A program made the translations under genes and the position numbers. The notes under the pieces are model-generated. The model was given only the letters and a program-made list of their open reading frames with translations. It did not search any database and was not told the DNA's origin. Source: Pseudomonadales bacterium (GTDB taxonomy: Bacteria > Pseudomonadota > Gammaproteobacteria > Pseudomonadales > Azotimanducaceae). Taken from it: a stretch of 51,257 bases of DNA. The stretch is taken from NCBI GenBank assembly GCA_028281005.1, contig JANQKS010000017.1, positions 1 to 51,257 of the forward strand, given 5' to 3'. Numbering within the stretch: the first letter of the stretch is position 1; the number at the start of each line of letters is the position of its first letter. Below are positions 28,065 through 36,604 of this stretch, piece after piece.

Positions 28065-29161
28065 TTGAATCTGATCGCCTGTTTTTGCAGGCTGCCATCG
28101 ATCTGGCTGAAAAAGGCCGCTTTACCTGTGCGCCAAACCCCACCGTAGGGTGTGTCATCGTTCAACAAGGCCGCATTGTTGGCCGTGGATATCACGCGCG
28201 CACCGGGGAGGCCCATGCCGAGGTGAATGCCATTCGCGATGCCGGCGGGGACATTGCTGGCGCAACGGTTTATGTCAGCTTAGAACCCTGTTCCTTTGTT
28301 GGCCGAACCCCAGCGTGTGCGCAAACGCTCATTGATCGACAGGTGGCCCGCGTGGTGGTGGCGGCGGAAGACCCACACCCCAACGTCGCCGGCGCAGGGA
28401 TCGACATGATGCGCGCCGCGGGTATCGACGTTGCCTTGCTGGTACAGCCCGCTGCCCTTGATCTCATTGCGGGCTATTCTAAACGCATTGTTCACGGGGT
28501 TCCCTATGTGCGGGTTAAGACCGCCAGCAGCATTGATGGCGCCACAGCCTTAGGCAACGGTGAAAGCCAGTGGATTACCAGTGCGGCAGCGCGTGCCGAT
28601 GTGCAGTATTGGCGCGCGCGGAGCGACGCGATTATCACCGGCGTGGCCACGGTGTCGGCAGACAACCCGCAACTCAACGTTCGGGACGAGCAATACCTAC
28701 CCTGTAAACAACCCCTGCGCGTGGTGCTGGACAGCAACCTAAACACACCGCCGCAATCCACCGTGCTGTGTGACGGGGGTGAAACTTTGTTGATACACCA
28801 TCCGGACGTGGCGGTGCCCGAGCATATGCAGCAGTTGCCTGGTGTGAGTTGCTACGCACCCTCGGGTGGTCCTGCAGACCTAAGCGCTGTCCTCACCTAC
28901 CTCGCCGAGTGGGGGTGCAACGAAGTATTGGTAGAAGCGGGCGCCAAGGTGTGCGGCAGTTTTGCCGAGCAGCAACTGTGGGATGAGTGGCTCTGTTACG
29001 TGGCGCCGAAATGGTTAGGCGCCGGCAGTCGGGTGTTGGCCGAATTCCAGGTACAAGCGCTGGCGCTTGCCCCCCAAGGCAACATAAAGTCGGTCACCAT
29101 GGTTGGGGATGATGTGCGGATACAAGTTGCCCAAGCGCAAGTTGAGTGGGGTGACGCATGA
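28061..29161 (+). CDS. ribD: Riboflavin biosynthesis deaminase/reductase RibD
   Basis: Bifunctional enzyme: deaminates and then reduces the pyrimidine intermediate of riboflavin synthesis. The deaminase zinc site is HAEVNAI and [15 protein letters not shown]; the reductase domain starts at about 150 ([24 protein letters not shown]). Length 366 residues, start GTG at 28061 overlapping nrdR by four bases. The stop overlaps nusB by four bases. The usual following genes ribE, ribBA and ribH are absent here. Confidence 0.95.
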   Translation: MIESDRLFLQAAIDLAEKGRFTCAPNPTVGCVIVQQGRIVGRGYHARTGEAHAEVNAIRDAGGDIAGATVYVSLEPCSFVGRTPACAQTLIDRQVARVVVAAEDPHPNVAGAGIDMMRAAGIDVALLVQPAALDLIAGYSKRIVHGVPYVRVKTASSIDGATALGNGESQWITSAAARADVQYWRARSDAIITGVATVSADNPQLNVRDEQYLPCKQPLRVVLDSNLNTPPQSTVLCDGGETLLIHHPDVAVPEHMQQLPGVSCYAPSGGPADLSAVLTYLAEWGCNEVLVEAGAKVCGSFAEQQLWDEWLCYVAPKWLGAGSRVLAEFQVQALALAPQGNIKSVTMVGDDVRIQVAQAQVEWGDA

Positions 29162-29607
29162 GCGGCAAGACAAATGTCTGGGCGCGGCGCAAAGCGCGGC
29201 GCGCCTTGTTGCAGGCGGTTTATCAGTGGCAGTTGTCGGGCAACGAGCTGGCGGCTATTCATGCGGATTTTCATGACGGGGAGGCGCTCAAAAAAGCGGA
29301 CACAGACTTTTTTGATGAGTTGTTAAACAAAGTAGTACGTGAAAGCGCGGCGTTGGATGCCGCATACGCTGCATCGCTAGACCGGCAGGTGGAGCAGTTG
29401 GATCAGGTGGAGCGGGCCCTTTTACGGCTCGCAACCGCCGAATTTATGTGTCGCATCGACATCCCTTTTCGTGTGGTCATCAATGAATATGTAGATCTGG
29501 CTAAGTCCTTTGGCGCCACCGATTCTTTCAAGTACATCAATGGTGTGTTGGATAAAATCGCGGCAAACCTGCGCGCGGTGGAGGTAGAGGCGGCGGCGCG
29601 TGGATGA
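29158..29607 (+). CDS. nusB: Transcription antitermination factor NusB
   Basis: All-helical protein that with NusE (S10) binds boxA and supports antitermination on rRNA operons. The 149-residue product shows the family start WARRKARRALLQAVYQWQ and VVINEYVDLAKSFGATDSFKYINGVLDKIA. It overlaps ribD by ATGA and thiL by eight bases, so the block is translationally coupled. Confidence 0.95.
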   Translation: MSGKTNVWARRKARRALLQAVYQWQLSGNELAAIHADFHDGEALKKADTDFFDELLNKVVRESAALDAAYAASLDRQVEQLDQVERALLRLATAEFMCRIDIPFRVVINEYVDLAKSFGATDSFKYINGVLDKIAANLRAVEVEAAARG

Positions 29608-30493
29608 ATTTTCTCTCATCAACACCGTTGTTGCGCAGTTAGGAGAGCAAGCCCAGGGGAGGTGGGTGCGACTCGGCCCCGGCGACGATGCCGCGGTGAT
29701 TGAACAATCACCGGACTGTGAAGCCGTTGCATCCATCGATACGCTTGTGGGAGGTGTGCATTTCCCTCTGGGCTCGACGCCGCTGCAGGTTGGTTATCGT
29801 GCGCTCATGGTGAGTCTCTCGGATCTAGCTGCGATGGGTGCAGAGCCACGTTATGTGCTGGTGGCTTTAACACTACCTCAAGCCGACGCGGCCTGGGTCA
29901 GCCATCTAGCCCAAGGTATGGCCGAAGCAGCGGTGGCTTGCGATGTGTACCTGTGCGGCGGGAATTTTGCCAAAGGACCGCTGAGTTTAACGGTCAGCGT
30001 ACACGGGGAGATCCCCATGGGGCAGGCTGTGACCCGCAGTGGTGCCCGAGTTGGAGACGGTGTTTTTGTCAGCGGTGATGTAGGTGGTGCCGGCGCTTGT
30101 GTACGGCAACAAGATTGGGATTTTTCCATACCGTTGAGCCCCGGGCAGGAGCGCTACTTGCGCCCGCGGGCCCGCTTTGATCTGTGCGCTCATTTAAGAG
30201 AACACGCCCATGCAGCCATCGATGTTTCGGATGGCTTGGTGGCGGACATGTCGCACATCTGCACGGCGTCGGATGTCAGCGCGCAGCTGGATCGCACCGC
30301 CATACCGTTGTCTCCTGGCGCGGTGCTGGAAGATGCTTTGTATGGGGGTGACGATTATCAGCTGCTGTGTACCGCAGCCACCGACAAACTTCCCGGTTTC
30401 ACCTGTATCGGTGAAATCACGGTAGGTTCTGGCGTTTGGTTGGATGGTGTGCAGCTCGAACCCCGCGGGTACAACCACTTTGGCGCTGCCTAA
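29600..30493 (+). CDS. thiL: Thiamine-monophosphate kinase ThiL
   Basis: Phosphorylates thiamine monophosphate to the active cofactor thiamine diphosphate. The 297-residue protein carries LGPGDDAAVIE, ASIDTLVGGVHFP, the Mg/ATP-binding DVSDGLVADMSHI and GGDDYQLL. The start is GTG at 29600 (VDEFSL), within the nusB end. The next gene pgpA starts at the thiL 3' end. Confidence 0.95.
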   Translation: MDEFSLINTVVAQLGEQAQGRWVRLGPGDDAAVIEQSPDCEAVASIDTLVGGVHFPLGSTPLQVGYRALMVSLSDLAAMGAEPRYVLVALTLPQADAAWVSHLAQGMAEAAVACDVYLCGGNFAKGPLSLTVSVHGEIPMGQAVTRSGARVGDGVFVSGDVGGAGACVRQQDWDFSIPLSPGQERYLRPRARFDLCAHLREHAHAAIDVSDGLVADMSHICTASDVSAQLDRTAIPLSPGAVLEDALYGGDDYQLLCTAATDKLPGFTCIGEITVGSGVWLDGVQLEPRGYNHFGAA

Positions 30494-30971
30494 CGCGGCG
30501 CGCACCAACCCTGCGCTGATCTGGGCGAGCGGCTTAGGGCTTGGCTACCTGCCCAAGGCGCCGGGTACCTGGGGGTCTTTGGGGGCCTTGGCGGTGTGGT
30601 GGTGGCTGTTGGCTGATTTGTCGGTGCTGCTGCAGCTTGCCATCGCCGCGGTCTACTTCTTCAGTGGTTGGTGGTGCAGCAGTCACATCACCGCGCGTTA
30701 TGAAGTTGAAGATGCCGGTGAGATTGTGGCCGATGAAATTGTCGGCATGTGGCTGGCGCTGGCGTTGTTACCCAAAGTCTGGTGGTTGGCTCTGCTGGCC
30801 TTCGTTTTGTTTCGGCTGTTGGACATTGCCAAACCGGGCCCGATCGGCTGGCTGGATCGGGAAGTGAAAGGCGGTCTGGGGGTGATGCTGGATGATGTTG
30901 TGGTGGGAGCTGTCGTAGCAAGCGTGCTGTATGTCTCATTTCTGATGCTGCAAAGCGCCGGTCTTGTGTAG
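30480..30971 (+). CDS. pgpA: Phosphatidylglycerophosphatase A
   Basis: Inner-membrane enzyme that dephosphorylates phosphatidylglycerophosphate to phosphatidylglycerol. Family motifs are LGYLPKAPGTWGSLGAL, YEVEDAGEIVADEIVGMW and FRLLDIAKPGPIGWLDREVKGG, with several membrane helices between. The start is unclear: the frame is open from ATG 30444 inside thiL. TTG at 30480 leaves a family-like 163-residue protein with a 14-base overlap and is my choice. Confidence 0.9.
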   Translation: MALPNAARTNPALIWASGLGLGYLPKAPGTWGSLGALAVWWWLLADLSVLLQLAIAAVYFFSGWWCSSHITARYEVEDAGEIVADEIVGMWLALALLPKVWWLALLAFVLFRLLDIAKPGPIGWLDREVKGGLGVMLDDVVVGAVVASVLYVSFLMLQSAGLV

Positions 30972-31025
30972 GTTAGGCGCTCAGCGGCTAAACTAATGTG
31001 GTTATCCCTCTGGCGGAATAGATTG

Positions 31026-31688
31026 ATGCGTACTGCCACCCTGTTAATTCGAAATAGATTTGTAGTGTTGCTCATGGGTGCTCTGCTCATGCCGTCTGCG
31101 TTGGCGGCATCGCCGGTAGAAGCGGTCGCTTTGTTTAAAGACCGCGCAGTGGTGCGCACTGTACAAGGCGAAGAGATGCTTAAGGTTGGCGAAACCTCGA
31201 AGACAGGCGTGACGCTATTGGCGGCGACACCGGTAGGTGCCACCGTACGTTATCGAGACGAAATCTATGAGCTGGACCTAAGTACACGGGTGGCGGGATC
31301 GTATGCCAAACCCAAAGAAGATGTTGTCAGGATCAGTCGCGATGAGTGGGGCCAATATCGCATGCGCGGAGCGATCCACGATCAGCCGGTGAACTTTTTA
31401 GTCGATACCGGGGCCTCGGTTGTGGCCATGAGCGAAGTACACGCATCGAACTTGGGCTTAAACTATCAGGCGGGGCAGAAGGGGTTTGTGCAAACCGCAC
31501 AAGGTACCGCCAACGCCTACTTTTTAACCTTGGACAAAGTGACATTGGGCAGCATTACTCAACACAAAGTGCGCGCCACGGTCATAGAAGGGACTTACCC
31601 GGTAGATGTGCTGCTTGGCATGTCGTTTCTAAACGGTGTGAATCTACAGGACAGCGCTGGCGTGCTGACGCTCACCGCCCGTTTCTAG
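31026..31688 (+). CDS. Periplasmic retropepsin-like aspartic protease (clan AA)
   Basis: Predicted exported protein of about 220 residues. The signal peptide (MRTATLLIRNRFVVLLMGALL...ALA) is followed by an SH3-like segment and a retropepsin-like domain with VNFLVDTGASVVAMS (catalytic DTGA) and the DVLLGMSFLNG flap-partner motif, matching the TIGR02281-type family. I chose ATG at 31026 because it gives a clean signal peptide; ATG at 30996 is possible. It converges on ispA with a four-base overlap of the stops. The substrate is unknown. Confidence 0.82.
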   Translation: MRTATLLIRNRFVVLLMGALLMPSALAASPVEAVALFKDRAVVRTVQGEEMLKVGETSKTGVTLLAATPVGATVRYRDEIYELDLSTRVAGSYAKPKEDVVRISRDEWGQYRMRGAIHDQPVNFLVDTGASVVAMSEVHASNLGLNYQAGQKGFVQTAQGTANAYFLTLDKVTLGSITQHKVRATVIEGTYPVDVLLGMSFLNGVNLQDSAGVLTLTARF

Positions 31689-32572
31689 TGATCTCGTTCC
31701 ACCACCAAGTGTGCAATATTGGACAATATGCCGCTATCCAGGCGGGTGCGTGTCAGCAGGGCCTGAGCCTCATCAATCAGCGTAAACGCCAAATCTTTGG
31801 CTTGCTCGGTACCCATCAACTTGGGGAACGTGTTTTTATCCAGCGCTTCGTCTGAGCCCGCGGGTTTACCGAGCCGCTCCGTGGTTTGGGTGACGTCCAG
31901 GACATCGTCCATCACTTGAAAAGCCAGGCCTACGCGGTCACCAAACTCCGACAACAGCAGAAATTGCTCTTCGCTAATTTCCTCGGGTTGCGCACAGAGT
32001 GCACCCAGTTGCACAGAAACCCGAATCAAAGCCCCGGTTTTGGCGCCATGCAATGCCTGCAGCTCAGCCAGTCCTAGCTCGCGGCCCTCAGCCTCTATGT
32101 CGAGGCACTGTCCACCCGCCATGCCAGCCCAACCGGCGGCTTGGGCGAGGAGTTCGATCATTTTCAGACGCGTAGTGCTGCTGTAACCGGGCGCTGCGGC
32201 GATGGTTTGAAAGGCCAGCGAATGCAAACTGTCACCGGCTAGGATGGCGTTGGCCTCGCCGTATTTGATATGCGCACTCGGTAGGCCATGGCGAATGTCG
32301 TCGTCGTCCATGGCGGGTAGGTCGTCGTGTATGAGGGAGTAGGCGTGGATAAACTCTAACGCGCAGCCGATGGGCAAGGCGCCGGTGATACCCGCGCCAA
32401 CCGCGTCCGCGGCGCCACAGACCAACATGGGTCGTACACGTTTACCGCCACCCAGTACCGCGTGGCGCATGGCGTCGGTAACGGGTTGCGCGATGCTGGA
32501 TGTTTTCGGTAAGTGGTGATCAAGCGCGAGATTAATTTGTTCGCGCAATGCCACCAAGTCAGGTGTCATCAA
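31685..32572 (-). CDS. ispA: Polyprenyl synthetase (farnesyl diphosphate synthase)
   Basis: Makes farnesyl diphosphate by chain elongation of IPP with DMAPP/GPP. The 295-residue protein has FARM DDLPAMDDDDIRHG and SARM FQVMDDVLDVT, and the FxQ-type GLAFQ before it. It lies directly after xseB with a 14-base overlap, as in the xseB-ispA-dxs order, but dxs does not follow: the convergent protease gene does. Confidence 0.94.
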   Translation of the reverse strand: MMTPDLVALREQINLALDHHLPKTSSIAQPVTDAMRHAVLGGGKRVRPMLVCGAADAVGAGITGALPIGCALEFIHAYSLIHDDLPAMDDDDIRHGLPSAHIKYGEANAILAGDSLHSLAFQTIAAAPGYSSTTRLKMIELLAQAAGWAGMAGGQCLDIEAEGRELGLAELQALHGAKTGALIRVSVQLGALCAQPEEISEEQFLLLSEFGDRVGLAFQVMDDVLDVTQTTERLGKPAGSDEALDKNTFPKLMGTEQAKDLAFTLIDEAQALLTRTRLDSGILSNIAHLVVERDH

Positions 32573-32840
32573 ACTCTTCGGCGTCTAAATCGACTAACTC
32601 TCCGTCGTCGCGCAGCGCTTGTACTTTGAGCTCCGCCTCCGACAATGCCTTGGAACATTGGCGGGTCAGTGCAATACCGCGTTCAAACGCCTTGAGGGAG
32701 TCATCCAGGCTTAAGTTGCCGCTCTCCATTTGCGCGACCAGCGCTTCCAGCTCTTCCAAGGCTGCTTCAAATTGCAGGGTTTCCTCTTCCGTTGCTGGGT
32801 TGGCCGCTGGTGTCGCGTTGTCTTGTTTAGCTTTTGCCAT
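32559..32840 (-). CDS. xseB: Exodeoxyribonuclease VII small subunit
   Basis: Small subunit of the ssDNA exonuclease VII. The 93-residue protein has FEAALEELEALVAQMESGNLSLDDSLKAFERGI, the family signature. I placed the start at MAKAKQ (32840); an upstream in-frame start at 32861 is possible. It is translationally coupled to ispA. Confidence 0.93.
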   Translation of the reverse strand: MAKAKQDNATPAANPATEEETLQFEAALEELEALVAQMESGNLSLDDSLKAFERGIALTRQCSKALSEAELKVQALRDDGELVDLDAEEFDDT

Positions 32841-32931
32841 GACACGCAAGGTAGCAAGCAACGTCGGTGGTGAAAAGCCCCGGGCGATGCGAGACTGCCT
32901 ATTACTTTAAATCACTATGGGGAGATTGCTG

Positions 32932-33291
32932 ATGGATGAAACAGAAAAGCTGCGCTTGGCACGGTTGTTTACCGAAACGCTCGCCACGCCGGAAGAGATC
33001 CGTGATGACTGGGGTAAACTCATTGTCGAGACTGTGTTGCCGGAAGGGGTGTGGTCGCGCCCCGGCCTGTCTGCCCGCGACCGCAGTCTGATCACCATTG
33101 CTTCGCTGACCGCGTTGCACCGACCTAACGAGCTACGTCTGCATATCCCGCGCGGCCGGCATAACGGTCTTAGCCGGGAAGAGATATGTGAGGTCATCAT
33201 GCATATGGCGATTTATGGGGGCTTCCCGGTGGCCGTGGAGGGTATGGCGGTAGCCAAGGAAGTGTTTGATGCGGAGGACGCAGACGCCTAA
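32932..33291 (+). CDS. Carboxymuconolactone decarboxylase family protein (PcaC-like)
   Basis: 119-residue all-helical protein of the CMD/AhpD superfamily. The pattern LSARDRSLITIASLTAL, RPNELRLHIPRGRHNGLSREEICEVIMHMAIYGG matches gamma-carboxymuconolactone decarboxylase-type members. The CxxC redox pair of AhpD is absent, so it is not a peroxidase-type member. GGGGAG stands 8 bp before ATG 32932, which favours this start over ATG 32917. It lies alone between xseB and a convergent esterase, so its substrate is unknown. Confidence 0.82.
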   Translation: MDETEKLRLARLFTETLATPEEIRDDWGKLIVETVLPEGVWSRPGLSARDRSLITIASLTALHRPNELRLHIPRGRHNGLSREEICEVIMHMAIYGGFPVAVEGMAVAKEVFDAEDADA

Positions 33292-33293
33292 GG

Positions 33294-34940
33294 CTAGGGA
33301 CCCGTAAAGCGCTGGTCCCACAAGTCAAGCACTGCTCGCCGCACGCCGGCGACGGTGTGCGCAGCTGGCCGCAACAGTAGCGTGTGATGATCTGTTGTGT
33401 TGTACGGTTGCCATTCGGGCAGTCCTTCACCGTTTGGGTTGGCATGTTTGGCAAAGTTGGTCCAGTAGCGGGTGATCAACGCCGCCAGGTCGTGGTCGTC
33501 TTGGCGCCAGTCCAGGCCAACTTTATGCGTATTGCCAAACACATAGGCCAAGTCGCCTGAGTGGTAGGCGCCGGCACTGCGGGGGCCATCCGGTAACCCC
33601 AGGTCGGCATTCTCCGGCCAATACAAACGAAACGCGGGGGTTGGGTGATCCAGAAAGTACAAATAAGTGGGCTGCTGGATGGCCGCTTGGTAACCGGCCC
33701 AGCGACGCATGCCGTAAGCCATAAACAAGTCTGTGCGAATCTCTCGTTGGGCAAGGCCCGGAGATTGCGCGGCTTGGTCTTGATATTGCTGGAGCAGTGC
33801 GGACGCTAAATCGGCCCCAATCAATCTTATGGCATCAGCCTCTAGTTCCGCTTGTGTGAGGTCTTCTTTGAGAGGCAGCAGCATGTGTCCTTCGTTGGCC
33901 AACGAGCCTAACAGCAATGGCACTTTGGCTTGCTGTGCAGATGCGTACAGTGCATCCGGTGCTGCTGGGATTACCCAGCCGTCTACTACGATACGCGATT
34001 GGGTCGCCCAGCCACTGCGCTCACTGGCGTCCAGTATTTGTTGAGGTGTGGCCGCCCGCATCGCCTCGAGGGTGCCGTTTCCACCGAGCTCAGCGATCAG
34101 TCGCTCACCGCGGCGCATTCCGTCCGCGTCCGGAGCCGGTAGCGGATTAACACATGCGGCAGACTGGCCGATGGCTTTATGAAACAAACCCCGCGCCAGC
34201 GGCGAGACCATCAGAGAGCATACACTTTGTGAACCCGCTGACTGTCCAAATATAGTGACGTTGCGCGGATCACCGCCAAACTGCGCGATGTTGTCGCGCA
34301 CCCAGTTTAACGCGGCAATTTTGTCTAACAGCCCATAGTTGCCGGCACTGTTGTGGCTGGATTTTTGTGCCAACGCAGGATGGGCGAGAAAGCCAAACGG
34401 CCCGAGCCGATAGTTCACCGTGACCACTACTACCCCGAGCTTGGCCAGTTCGGCGCCGTCAAAAATGGGTTCGTGGGCCATCCCTACCGTGTGCGCACCA
34501 CCGTGGAACCACACCATCACAGCCTGGTTGGAGGCTTCGTGATCACTCCAAACGTTCAGGTAGAGGCAATCTTCGCTGCGCGGGAATTCTCCGCGACTCC
34601 ATACAAAAGCCTCCGAGTTCACCGCTTGCCAGCATGCCGCACCCGCATGTGTGGCTAAGCGGGGTTCAGTCCAACTGTGGGGTGCCTGGGGTGGTTGCCA
34701 ACGCAGCTCGTCTAAGGGTGGCCGTGCGTAAGGCAGGCCGAGAAAAACGCGAGTTTGGCGGGCGTCGTCTGCCCAAGCCCCACGTACGGTGCCCTGGTAG
34801 GTCACCACGTCTAACGGGTTTGGCATAGGGGTTGTATTGTTTCCAGGTAGCGGATCTTGCGTCTCAGCAGGTGCCATCTCTGCGGCGGAGCCGCAGGCCA
34901 TTAACAAGAATAGTATCCAAATTGGCAGGAAGTGGCGCAT
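33294..34940 (-). CDS. Type B carboxylesterase, lipoprotein
   Basis: Secreted alpha/beta-hydrolase of about 548 residues in the carboxylesterase/cholinesterase family. The lipobox LLMACGS predicts a lipid-anchored protein. Family motifs: VFLGLPYARPP, SEDCLYLNVW, the oxyanion hole VWFHGGAH, the nucleophile elbow IFGQSAGSQSV, an acidic residue in LANEGHM and the His in GAYHSGDLAYVFGN. ATG at 34940 leaves a compact signal peptide; ATG at 34970 adds ten residues. Its stop lies 2 bp from the convergent CMD gene. The substrate is not predictable. Confidence 0.88.
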   Translation of the reverse strand: MRHFLPIWILFLLMACGSAAEMAPAETQDPLPGNNTTPMPNPLDVVTYQGTVRGAWADDARQTRVFLGLPYARPPLDELRWQPPQAPHSWTEPRLATHAGAACWQAVNSEAFVWSRGEFPRSEDCLYLNVWSDHEASNQAVMVWFHGGAHTVGMAHEPIFDGAELAKLGVVVVTVNYRLGPFGFLAHPALAQKSSHNSAGNYGLLDKIAALNWVRDNIAQFGGDPRNVTIFGQSAGSQSVCSLMVSPLARGLFHKAIGQSAACVNPLPAPDADGMRRGERLIAELGGNGTLEAMRAATPQQILDASERSGWATQSRIVVDGWVIPAAPDALYASAQQAKVPLLLGSLANEGHMLLPLKEDLTQAELEADAIRLIGADLASALLQQYQDQAAQSPGLAQREIRTDLFMAYGMRRWAGYQAAIQQPTYLYFLDHPTPAFRLYWPENADLGLPDGPRSAGAYHSGDLAYVFGNTHKVGLDWRQDDHDLAALITRYWTNFAKHANPNGEGLPEWQPYNTTDHHTLLLRPAAHTVAGVRRAVLDLWDQRFTGP

Positions 34941-35041
34941 GGGCAGCGAGTATTGTCGATAAATGCGCATACTCGATGAGCAGCAATAAAAAGTATAGCG
35001 GCTCGGGCAAGCGCCGCGTTGTTGAATTTGGCCGGCGGCGT

Positions 35042-35236
35042 TTAGCTGCCGTTAGCGCGTTTGGGTGCGTTTTGCTCTTCTTGGATGCGCTGGTAGATTT
35101 CTTCGCGGTGCACCGCAACGTTGCGCGGTGCCCCCACGCCTACCCGAACCTGGTTACCTTTCACCCCAAGCACGGTCACCGTGATGTCCTCTCCAATCTT
35201 GATTGTCTCGCCCACGCGGCGGGTCAGTATGAGCAT
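35042..35236 (-). CDS. csrA: Carbon storage regulator CsrA
   Basis: Dimeric RNA-binding regulator that binds GGA motifs in mRNA leaders. The 64-residue protein has [34 protein letters not shown] and [11 protein letters not shown], with Arg44-type RNA-binding residues ([12 protein letters not shown]) intact. The leader on the minus strand holds several GGA triplets (in AGGAGCA, AGGAGCG and GGGACAC near the start), a possible autoregulation site. A TAAAAT -10-like hexamer lies at 35317-35322. The alaS gene that often precedes csrA is not here. Confidence 0.96.
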   Translation of the reverse strand: MLILTRRVGETIKIGEDITVTVLGVKGNQVRVGVGAPRNVAVHREEIYQRIQEEQNAPKRANGS

Positions 35237-35462
35237 GTGTCCCTCACTTTTTACCTGTGTTGCGCTGTGTAGCGCGCTCCTAGTCGGTTGCTCCTGATAA
35301 CGCCCGACCCCCAGTGATTTTAGCAGGCGTTCTCCATCAGACTACAGAGAAATGATTCATATCTACAGTAGTGTTGATAACGAATTATGGTACAGGACCC
35401 ACTTAAACTGCAAGAAATCTGAAGAATATTAAAACGCCTGTTTAGGCTTGAAACAGCTAAAG

Positions 35463-35490
35463 CTAAGTTTTCAAGTGGTTTGAGCACTAG
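35463..35490 (-). repeat. 28-bp dispersed repeat, copy 1
   Basis: Perfect 28-bp match, in inverted orientation, to 51159-51186, 15.7 kb away. The minus-strand copy begins within the TAG stop codon of the hydrolase gene and reads into its 3' flank. The core contains an AGTG-N7-CACT short hairpin. Flanks do not match. Confidence 0.9.
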
Positions 35491-36515
35491 TTCACAGGCA
35501 AATGTCGCTGCAGCCAGGCTTTCTGCCACGCCACGGCGTTTTGATAGCCTGCGCCGCTGTAGACGTCGTAGTGTTTACCGTCGATGGTTTTGTAGCTGGA
35601 CGGCAAACGATCTTTGATCTGCGCGTAGAGGTAGGCGCCATTCTCCTGAATATCGAATAGCTCCTCCTCCGCGGCATCGACGATCAAGGTGGCTGCGGAG
35701 AGATTGTCGAGATTTGCCATGGGGTCGTAACGGGTGAAATCCGGCCAGTCCGGGTATCCCTGCAAACCGGGTTGCGGCTCTGAAGGAAAAGAGGGTGCAT
35801 CACCCCGGGCGATTGCACCGCGCCACGCAACCATGTTGGCGGGCGATAACGGATTGTCTTCGCTGGTTGCCGGCGCTGCATCGATGCCGCGCGGGTTCAC
35901 CGAACCCACTTGGCTGATCAGCACCTTAATCTGTGGGAACTCAATGGCGGTGGCTAAAGCCAACCCACCGCCGAGGCTGGAACCCCACACTGCTACTCGC
36001 TGTGGGTCGACGTTGGGGTCGGTGGTGAGATAGGCAAATGCCGCGCGGATATCGTCCTGCTGCTCTAACGGATTTACAATGCGGCGCAACTCTTGCACCT
36101 CTGTGGTATAGGTTTGCGGTGTTTCGGCTCCGTTCGCACTTTGCGGGCGTTTACCGCTGCGAATCAGGAACCCTTCGCTTTCGCCCCAACCGGTGTAGTC
36201 AAAGGTCAAAACCACGTATCCCATCTCGGTAAATTGTGGGGCGTAAGCTTGGTTAAGGTGGGATTTGAGGCCGCCCCAGCCGTGCACCATGAGGATGGCC
36301 GGGCGCTTTTCGTCTGCCTTTAAGTCCGCTGGTTTCCAAATATCTCCCGCGAGCCGGATACCATCGCTGTATAGGGTTATCGCCTCACGCTTGGCCTCCG
36401 CCGCAGCCGTGTTGGTGAACACCGTGCTGATCACCAGCCCAGCGACTAGCAGCAGATGGCGCAACATTGTGCCTTTAAAGTTCTCACCCATCTTCAGTCC
36501 CATCTTTACGCCCAT
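35487..36515 (-). CDS. Secreted alpha/beta hydrolase (prolyl-oligopeptidase/DLH-like fold)
   Basis: Predicted exported hydrolase of 342 residues. After a short N-terminal extension, a signal peptide (MLRHLLLVAGLVISTVFTNTAAA) leads to an alpha/beta-hydrolase core: ILMVHGWGG (oxyanion side), the nucleophile elbow VAVWGSSLGGGLAL, an acid in IVDAAEEELF and His in IDGKHYDVY. ATG at 36515 has GGGGAG 8 bp upstream; ATG at 36467, right before the signal peptide, has AAAGG and may be the true start. It is divergent from the TetR gene, which is a likely regulator. The substrate is unknown. Confidence 0.82.
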   Translation of the reverse strand: MGVKMGLKMGENFKGTMLRHLLLVAGLVISTVFTNTAAAEAKREAITLYSDGIRLAGDIWKPADLKADEKRPAILMVHGWGGLKSHLNQAYAPQFTEMGYVVLTFDYTGWGESEGFLIRSGKRPQSANGAETPQTYTTEVQELRRIVNPLEQQDDIRAAFAYLTTDPNVDPQRVAVWGSSLGGGLALATAIEFPQIKVLISQVGSVNPRGIDAAPATSEDNPLSPANMVAWRGAIARGDAPSFPSEPQPGLQGYPDWPDFTRYDPMANLDNLSAATLIVDAAEEELFDIQENGAYLYAQIKDRLPSSYKTIDGKHYDVYSGAGYQNAVAWQKAWLQRHLPVN

Positions 36516-36518
36516 CTT
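36483..36518 (-). repeat. Three 12-nt tandem repeats at the hydrolase N-terminus
   Basis: AAGATGGG followed by four variable bases occurs three times in a row with period 12. It encodes a repeated (K)MG-x pattern before the signal peptide and supplies three in-frame ATG codons. Confidence 0.7.
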
Positions 36519-36604
36519 CACGTCTCCCCTGTATATATTTGTGTAGTTGACTATCGCATTGATTCCGGCATATTGACAACTCCTTAAGCACGTTTCCTTT
36601 TGTC

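Noticed and set aside
35237-35462. Small RNA gene between csrA and the hydrolase
   Set aside because: No clear promoter-terminator pair or strong hairpin was seen; only csrA leader features are supported.
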